From Saprospiraceae bacterium (lineage in GTDB: Bacteria; Bacteroidota; Bacteroidia; Chitinophagales; Saprospiraceae): a stretch of DNA of 46,449 bases. How positions within the stretch are numbered: the stretch's first letter is position 1; each line of letters starts with the position of its first letter. The position numbers and the translations under genes were made by a program. Below the pieces are notes generated by a model. It worked only from the letters and a program-made list of their open reading frames with translations. It did not search any database and was not told where the DNA came from. Of the stretch, positions 41,446 through 46,449 are shown piece by piece. Location: NCBI GenBank assembly GCA_020629615.1, contig JAHDCZ010000013.1:1-46449 (forward strand), read 5' to 3'.

Positions 41446-42632
41446 TTTCCTTGAGCAACTTTTAACTTTCGCAAAAAATATACAGAACTCAAAGTGATGA
41501 TGATGGCCATATAGCCTACAATAGGATAATCAACATATTGATCATTTTGAATCCCGACAATCCCACCACTTACAAAAGCGGATAAGGCAATAGCTAATTG
41601 TTGAAGGGCCGATTTTAAACTCATAAAACTCCCACGATTTTCTGTACCCGTAGAAGCAGTAATGATCGCATTGGCAGGGATAAATCTTCCACTCGCGAAG
41701 ATGAAAAAAAGTACGCAAATCCCAATCGCAACACCCAAGGGGACTACCTTTAAATTGGTAATGAGTACAGTAGGTATCATCGCTAAGAGTACAAGCCATA
41801 AAAATATTTTTTGTACTCCAAATCGGTCGGTCATTTTACCAATAATATTCGCGGTGATTACTGTTGCCAGTCCTCCAAAAAAGAATTGGTAGGTGATTTC
41901 CATTTGGCTTAAGCCAACATTCTTAATCATGTATGGTGAAATAAATGGAATGATAAGAAAGTGTCCAAAGACTAGAATAAATCCGGCGGTCAAAGCATTC
42001 ATTTGATTTTTGTCTCGGAAGGTTTGATTTAAAATCTGTCTAAGATTCTTTTTCGGATGATCGTTTTCTAAATGTTTGGTGATAGAGGGAAAATACAAAA
42101 ACAGTAAAATCGAAATTATAAACCCTACGATCCCAATGATAAAAAAAGGCAGCTGCCAATTTCCTTTGGCGGCCAGAAATATTCCCGTTGGTACCCCAAA
42201 AGCAGATGCGGCAGAGAATGCGGCCATTAATATTCCCATCGCATAACCTCTCTCCTTAAAACTGTAGATATCACTCACAATGGACAATACCAGAGCTCCA
42301 ATTATACCGCCAAAAAGTCCCGTTAAAAATCTTGAAGCCAAAAGAATTTCATAACTATTCGCGAAAGCGCAAATGAAAGTCCCAATACTAAATCCGGAAT
42401 AAATAAATACCAGTGCTTTTTTGCGATCAAAACGATCGAGATACTTGATTCCTATAATAGCGGACAAAAACGCCGCAAAAGCATACGCCGAAACTAGATA
42501 ACTATACTTTGTCGCCGAAATTTTAAAGGTCTCAATAAAGATATCTCCTAATGGCATAATCAACATTGAGTCAATAATGTGAGTAAAGTTGATAAAGCTT
42601 AAAGTGAATAGAAGGGTCTTTCTTTGGGACAT
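41442..42632 (-). CDS. Major facilitator superfamily transporter
   Basis: The 396-residue protein has twelve hydrophobic segments. The loop between helices 2 and 3 reads GIKYLDRFDRKKALVFIYS, a version of the MFS motif A, and a corresponding loop GKMTDRFGVQKIFLWL follows helix 8. RFLTGLFGGIIGALVLSIVS in helix 4-5 and AFGVPTGIFLA in helix 5 resemble drug:H+ antiporter type exporters with 12 helices. The substrate is unknown. It is the last gene of a leftward set with the muconolactone-isomerase-like gene (65 bp upstream) and a lipoprotein gene, although the gap leaves room for a promoter. Confidence 0.92.
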   Translation of the reverse strand: MSQRKTLLFTLSFINFTHIIDSMLIMPLGDIFIETFKISATKYSYLVSAYAFAAFLSAIIGIKYLDRFDRKKALVFIYSGFSIGTFICAFANSYEILLASRFLTGLFGGIIGALVLSIVSDIYSFKERGYAMGILMAAFSAASAFGVPTGIFLAAKGNWQLPFFIIGIVGFIISILLFLYFPSITKHLENDHPKKNLRQILNQTFRDKNQMNALTAGFILVFGHFLIIPFISPYMIKNVGLSQMEITYQFFFGGLATVITANIIGKMTDRFGVQKIFLWLVLLAMIPTVLITNLKVVPLGVAIGICVLFFIFASGRFIPANAIITASTGTENRGSFMSLKSALQQLAIALSAFVSGGIVGIQNDQYVDYPIVGYMAIIITLSSVYFLRKLKVAQGN

Positions 42633-42697
42633 ACTTTTTAAATCAATACATAACTAAGAAACTATTTCGTCTCTAGAAAATCCTTGGGGAAGTTATT

Positions 42698-43009
42698 TTA
42701 ATTTAATGAGACAGAGGGTAGTAGATGCACGGCTTCATGGAATAGTAATCTTGTATAATCATAATCCACGTACTTAATGATGGGGAGACTATCCAAAATG
42801 GCAATCAATTCACTTTCAGAATCAGCTAATACAACCATCCATAATTTTTTTCTAGTTTCATTAAGCGTATAGCTCAAGATTTTTCCAGAATTAAAAAGTG
42901 CTTTAACTCTTTTTCGCTGTTGCGGAATGACTTGTTGCAATTCATTACCCAACGGTTGAGGTATGGAGATACTGACCATGTATTTTGATATGCCTTTTTC
43001 GCTACTCAT
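42698..43009 (-). CDS. Muconolactone isomerase-like small protein
   Basis: The 103-residue protein has the layout of the ferredoxin-like muconolactone delta-isomerase family: YMVSISIPQPLG (first strand), an Arg-rich helix QQRKRVKALFNSGKILSY, a second strand pair around KLWMVVLADSESELIAILDS, and the final LPIIKYVDYDYTRLLFHEA, which resembles the LPLFPYMDIEVxxLxxH ending of the family. Such small proteins are often stress-related dimers of unknown activity when outside catechol gene clusters; there is none here. It overlaps the lipoprotein gene by 8 bp. Confidence 0.7.
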   Translation of the reverse strand: MSSEKGISKYMVSISIPQPLGNELQQVIPQQRKRVKALFNSGKILSYTLNETRKKLWMVVLADSESELIAILDSLPIIKYVDYDYTRLLFHEAVHLLPSVSLN

Positions 43010-43523
43010 TGAAAACCGATAATGAAAAGTTTAATCTTGATTCAACATTTGATGGAATAAAGGTTCTGAAATTTAAAATAATTTCTAAATCAATTAACTC
43101 TGAAGATACGATATCATTTAATTCTGCAATGGAAGAAAATAATTCTAAAGTTTCGTCTTCATTGATGTCTACAAATTCCATGTAAAAAAACTCTCTTTGT
43201 TCATCAGGTAAACCACTAGGATATCCCACAATCGAAACACTCCGGATAAAGCTCAAATCGACATCAACAAATCGGGGTGTGATGGTCGCACGATTGGCGA
43301 CAATAGAGGTAACTTCGCTTGGTGTCAAACCATTGTTTGCAAGATTTTGGGAATAAAAAGTCGGAACATTTTTTACTTCAAAGTAAAAAGTACTTGAAGT
43401 ATTTATTTCTGATGGGATATTAAAATCACATTCCAAATTGAAATCAAATACAGGCGTTCTATCTGGTCCGCAAGAGCCCAAGACTGAAAGAGAAATAAGC
43501 AAGAAAAGATAAGCTAACCTCAT
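43002..43523 (-). CDS. Putative lipoprotein, unknown function
   Basis: I use the ATG at 43523 (173 residues), which opens a lipoprotein signal MRLAYLFLLISLSVLGSC with Cys18; an ATG at 43574 would place 17 charged residues before it. The mature protein starts GPDRTPVFDFNLECDFNIPS and looks like a beta-sandwich with alternating hydrophobics. No family is recognised. It overlaps the next gene by 8 bp, so it is probably the first gene of a leftward operon, and it is divergent from the GCS2-like/CBS gene. Confidence 0.75.
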   Translation of the reverse strand: MRLAYLFLLISLSVLGSCGPDRTPVFDFNLECDFNIPSEINTSSTFYFEVKNVPTFYSQNLANNGLTPSEVTSIVANRATITPRFVDVDLSFIRSVSIVGYPSGLPDEQREFFYMEFVDINEDETLELFSSIAELNDIVSSELIDLEIILNFRTFIPSNVESRLNFSLSVFNE

Positions 43524-43684
43524 GTTATCTTTAGTTTTTATTAAAACGATCAAAGGGGTGTTTTTGTTTTTCACTCATGTAATCACCCTAGAAATGCATC
43601 GAACAAAACTCATTCATTTTTTTAGTAGCTTGATTTACAATTTTTGGTATTAAATTGGTTATTATGTACTAAAATACTGAAATA

Positions 43685-45601
43685 ATGGGTGAGCAGCGGG
43701 TATCCTTATTGACCGACAAGAAAAAAATGCAAAAATTTGTCAAATCACTTTTGACAGATGTTGAGGCCTTGAACCATATGTTGGAAAACGATTGGTTTGA
43801 AAAAAACATTACGAGAATCGGAGCAGAACAAGAAATGGTGATGGTTGAAAAATCAACCTTTAAACCTGCTTGTATTGCAATGGAGGCGCTAGATAAAATG
43901 AAGGATTATGATTGGGTAGAAACAGAACTAGCTAAGTTTAATCTTGAAACCAACCTTACTCCTCGAGAATTGAAAGGAAAGTGCTTTTCCCAAATGGAAA
44001 AAGAAAACAACTGGAAACTTAAGAAGATTCAAAAAGTCTTGGACAAGTTGGATACGCAGTTGGTACTCACAGGGATTTTACCAACCCTCAGAAAATACCA
44101 TCTTGACATGGATAATTTGACGCCTAAGAAGCGTTATTATGCGTTGATGGAAGCCATGCGCCAACAATTGATCGGTCAGGCATTTGAATTAAGACTTGTG
44201 GGTATTGATGAATTATTAGTAAAACACGATAGCCCTTTATTGGAGGCCTGTAACACAAGTTTTCAGGTTCACTTACAAATTGAGCCCAAAGATTTTGTCA
44301 AGATGTACAATATCGCTCAGGCATTAGCTGGACCTACGATGGCGATTGCTGCCAATTCACCTATTGTTTTTGGAAAAAGACTGTGGCACGAATCAAGAAT
44401 TGCTTTGTTCCAACAATCATTGGATACGAGAACCACTCATGAACATATGCGTGAACGTAGCCCAAGGGTTAGCTTTGGAAATGATTGGTTGCATGATTCT
44501 ATCATGGAAATTTATAAAGAAGATATTAGTCGTTTTAGAGTATTGATTAGTTCTGATGTTGAAGAGAACAGTATGGACTTAATCTCCAAAGGAGAAGTTC
44601 CAAAGTTGAGATCTCTTCAAGTACATAATAGTACTGTTTACCGCTGGAACCGCCCGTGTTATGGGATTAGTGAAAACGGCCAACCCCATCTTAGAATCGA
44701 AAATAGAGTTTTAGCATCTGGTCCTACCGTTGCCGATGAAATTGCGAATGCTTGTTTTTGGTTGGGCGCAATGATTGGGATGAGCAACGAAGTGAATGAT
44801 GTACGTGATAAATTATCCTTTGCGGATGTAAGAGATAATTTTGGTAAAGCAGCAAAGTTTGGAATTGACTCCAAGTTTAGTTGGTTTAATGACAAAAAAA
44901 TAAGTGCTTGTGATTTAGTTCTTGATGAGCTGATTCCGATTGCGCGCAAAGGATTAGAAAGTAGGAAGGTGAATAAAAAGGATATTGATCGCTACCTCGG
45001 AATTATAGAAAAAAGAGCTAAAAAACACATGAATGGTGCGCGTTGGATGTTGCGCTCTTTTACAGAAATGAGCAATCGAACGACAGCAGATGAAGCTCTT
45101 GCCGCACTTACATGTTCTATCATAGAAAACCAAAAAACTAATAATCCCGTCCATCAATGGAAGGAGGCGAGTATTAAAGATTTAAAAAATTATAAGCCAA
45201 CTACTTTAAAGGTTTCCGAGTTTATGAATACGGATCTCTTCACCGTTCAAAAAGAAGATATCATAGACTTGGTCGCCGAAATGATGGATTGGAAAAAACT
45301 ACATTACACTCCAGTGGAAGATACGAAGGGAAAGCTTATTGGCCTAGTGACTTCTCGTGATCTGATGAGGCATTTCATGAAAAAGAAAAAATCAAAGAAG
45401 ACTGTATTAGTAAAAGACATTATGGTATCTTCTCCTGTTACCATAACCGAAGATGAAAGTGTAATGGAAGCATTGAAGTTAATGAAAAAGAAGAAAGTTG
45501 GATGCCTTCCTGTCGTAAAGGATGACGAGTTAATCGGTCTGATAACTGAAATGGATTTTCTTAGAATTTCACGAAGGCTTTTTGATCGATTAAAAAAGTA
45601 A
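43685..45601 (+). CDS. Glutamate-cysteine ligase-like (GCS2) protein fused to a CBS pair
   Basis: The 638-residue protein has two parts. Residues about 40-500 resemble GCS2-type carboxylate-amine ligases, as in ITRIGAEQEMVMVEKSTFKP with conserved Glu residues, a FQVHLQIEPKDFVKMYN segment and a GQPHLRIENRVLASGPTVAD strand that matches the ligase active-site region. The C-terminal 120 residues (about 515-638) hold two CBS motifs (VSEFMNTDLFTVQKEDIIDL, VKDIMVSSPVTITEDESVME), a Bateman module that binds adenine nucleotides. The product probably makes a glutamyl amide bond under nucleotide control. The specific substrates are unknown; no gshB or RimK-type partner is adjacent. Confidence 0.88.
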   Translation: MGEQRVSLLTDKKKMQKFVKSLLTDVEALNHMLENDWFEKNITRIGAEQEMVMVEKSTFKPACIAMEALDKMKDYDWVETELAKFNLETNLTPRELKGKCFSQMEKENNWKLKKIQKVLDKLDTQLVLTGILPTLRKYHLDMDNLTPKKRYYALMEAMRQQLIGQAFELRLVGIDELLVKHDSPLLEACNTSFQVHLQIEPKDFVKMYNIAQALAGPTMAIAANSPIVFGKRLWHESRIALFQQSLDTRTTHEHMRERSPRVSFGNDWLHDSIMEIYKEDISRFRVLISSDVEENSMDLISKGEVPKLRSLQVHNSTVYRWNRPCYGISENGQPHLRIENRVLASGPTVADEIANACFWLGAMIGMSNEVNDVRDKLSFADVRDNFGKAAKFGIDSKFSWFNDKKISACDLVLDELIPIARKGLESRKVNKKDIDRYLGIIEKRAKKHMNGARWMLRSFTEMSNRTTADEALAALTCSIIENQKTNNPVHQWKEASIKDLKNYKPTTLKVSEFMNTDLFTVQKEDIIDLVAEMMDWKKLHYTPVEDTKGKLIGLVTSRDLMRHFMKKKKSKKTVLVKDIMVSSPVTITEDESVMEALKLMKKKKVGCLPVVKDDELIGLITEMDFLRISRRLFDRLKK

Positions 45602-45799
45602 TCATTTTTTTAATTCACTTTAGTTACATTTTTACTTTAGCTAAGTCTCAAGTTTGAAGCTTGTATAGAAAAGGCTCTTCTATATAAAGTGCTGATTGCG
45701 TTAAATTGACGTAATTGAGTAATTTATATATAGTTTTTTTATATCTATGCAGAGCGAATAAACTAAACTTGTTTTTATTAACCAGGAAAACGAAAAACT

Positions 45800-46195
45800 A
45801 TGATCAAGGAATTTAAAGAATTTATCATGAAAGGCAATGTGCTTGAATTAGCCGTTGCTGTAATTATTGCCGGAGCTTTTGGGCTTGTAATCGGTTCTTT
45901 CATTAACGATGTATTAATGCCACCGATCGGAATGGCTTTAGGAGGTGTTGACTTTTCGAATTTACAATACACTTTACAAGAAGCAAGTACGGCAGCTGAT
46001 GGTACAGTAACTGAAGAAGTTGCAATTAAGTGGGGTGCATTTGTAAATACAATTATCAATTTTGTAATTGTTGCATTTGTAATCTTCATGGTTGTCAAGG
46101 CTTACAATAGAGCGCAGCCACCAGCGGAAGAAGCACCAGCTGGTCCATCTGAAGTTGATTTATTAACTGAAATTAGAGATGCGTTGAAAAAATAA
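45800..46195 (+). CDS. mscL: Large-conductance mechanosensitive channel
   Basis: MscL is a pentameric inner-membrane valve that opens on hypo-osmotic shock. The 131-residue protein shows the N-terminal helix IKEFKEFIMKGNVLELAVAV, the pore-lining first membrane helix (IIAGAFGLVIGSFINDVLMP), a periplasmic loop of about 30 residues, the second helix (WGAFVNTIINFVIVAFVIFM) and a cytoplasmic C-terminal helix (EVDLLTEIRDALKK). Length and motifs are typical. A strong terminator follows (46213-46254). The 198 bp upstream include an inverted repeat TATAGAA/TTCTATA (45664-45684) but no certain promoter. Confidence 0.97.
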   Translation: MIKEFKEFIMKGNVLELAVAVIIAGAFGLVIGSFINDVLMPPIGMALGGVDFSNLQYTLQEASTAADGTVTEEVAIKWGAFVNTIINFVIVAFVIFMVVKAYNRAQPPAEEAPAGPSEVDLLTEIRDALKK

Positions 46196-46212
46196 TTTTT
46201 CAATGAGCAAAT

Positions 46213-46254
46213 AAAAAAGGGGTCGTTTTTAAATTAAAACGCCCCTTTTTTTTT
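46213..46254 (+). terminator. Intrinsic terminator after mscL
   Basis: AAAAGGGG (T bulge) CGTTTT pairs with AAAACG CCCCTTTT around a 6-nt loop, followed by T to 46254. It lies between convergent mscL and the AMP nucleosidase gene and, because the stem begins in an A run, can act in both directions. Confidence 0.85.
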
Positions 46255-46267
46255 AGAATATTTTCTT

Positions 46268-46449
46268 CTAAAACCTGAGGTGTTTTACGGTTTGTGCATT
46301 ATTCATGAGTTGTTTTAAAGATTGAATTCCAATCCTTAAATGATCCTCAGCATATTTTTTTGTGACTATCTTATCGTTGGCTTGAGTTTTCACTCCTTCC
46401 GGAATCATAGGAATATCAGATACTAACAAGAGTGCTCCTGCAGAAATTT
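46268..46449 (-). CDS. amn: AMP nucleosidase, C-terminal end only (runs off the window)
   Basis: The minus-strand frame runs from the window edge to a TAG at 46268-46270, giving 59 C-terminal residues: ISAGALLLVSDIPMIPEGVK, then about ten polar residues, and a final VKHLRF. This matches, as I recall them, Bacteroidota AMP nucleosidases, which hydrolyse AMP to adenine and ribose-5-phosphate. The family call rests on the ending LLLVSDxPMIPEGVKT and on KHLRF. Most of the gene lies outside the window, so length and catalytic residues cannot be checked. Confidence 0.75.
   Translation of the reverse strand, partial: ISAGALLLVSDIPMIPEGVKTQANDKIVTKKYAEDHLRIGIQSLKQLMNNAQTVKHLRF

Noticed and set aside
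1-46449. CRISPR array, prophage, transposase, tRNA or rRNA gene
   Set aside because: No regularly spaced direct repeats, no integrase or transposase frames, and no cloverleaf or rRNA-like sequence were seen on reading; a tRNAscan or Infernal run would settle RNA genes.

Overview
The window is a chromosomal segment of a member of the Bacteroidota, most likely from a Saprospiria/Cytophagia-like lineage (lineage is inference; I have no database access). The support is a low-GC genome, several families I know mainly from this phylum (DUF4270, DUF4290, DUF2480, DUF6427, a DUF6089/PorG-like barrel), a type IX secretion (T9SS) C-terminal sorting domain, many signal peptides ending in AQ, and promoters of the phylum-specific form TTTG-N19/20-TAnnTTTG. 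There are no tRNA or rRNA genes, CRISPR arrays or insertion sequences that I can see. Most of the window is ordinary core genome; the accessory-looking parts are 1-2800 and about 22.8-29.1 kb.

Layout. 1-2.8 kb: small lipoproteins and secreted proteins, including one with a Gly-Cys-Thr...Asp-Gly-x-Cys motif and one combining an EGF-like module with a DUF1566/Lcl-type domain. 2.8-4.8 kb: a secreted START-domain protein and a DUF819 membrane protein. 4.9-9.7 kb: an operon of a truncated glycogen-synthase-like protein, a DUF4270 lipoprotein, GlmS and a DUF4290 protein, closed by a strong hairpin terminator that ends only 15 bp before murA. MurA has Asp instead of the fosfomycin-target Cys. 11-16.5 kb: polyprenyl synthase, a DUF6427 membrane protein, and two adjacent genes carrying three DsbD-alpha redox modules in front of one DsbD channel. 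16.5-20.3 kb: an O-antigen ligase-like protein, pheS and hisS.

20.4-24.5 kb: a MltD-like lytic transglycosylase with a textbook Bacteroidota promoter, a two-gene Hsp20 operon and a T9SS-exported sugar-dehydrogenase-like protein. Upstream of hsp20 lie three copies of a 12-bp motif at an exact 31-bp period. 24.5-29.1 kb: a leftward operon of TPR protein, BlaI-type repressor, M56 metalloprotease with TonB-C, plug-like, TonB-C and sorting-like domains, and a TlpA-like lipoprotein thioredoxin. This looks like a proteolysis-controlled envelope-response module. 29.2-31.8 kb: a second lytic transglycosylase, DUF2480, scpB and a small membrane protein.

31.8-46.4 kb: a DksA/TraR zinc-finger protein, radA, a DCC thiol oxidoreductase, a PorG-like protein, YjbQ, LysE, a GT2 glycosyltransferase, a PaaE-like reductase, a secreted coiled-coil protein, dnaB (with DnaA-box-like 9-mers upstream), rluB, an MFS transporter, a muconolactone-isomerase-like protein, a lipoprotein, a glutamate-cysteine-ligase-like/CBS fusion, mscL, and the 3' end of AMP nucleosidase running off the right edge. 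Recurrent themes are envelope building (GlmS, MurA, polyprenyl synthase, transglycosylases, O-antigen ligase), periplasmic redox (DsbD set, TlpA, DCC) and stress response (Hsp20, BlaI/M56, MscL). The least described features are the phased hsp20 upstream array, the M56/TonB/sorting-domain fusion with its operon, and the triple DsbD-alpha arrangement.
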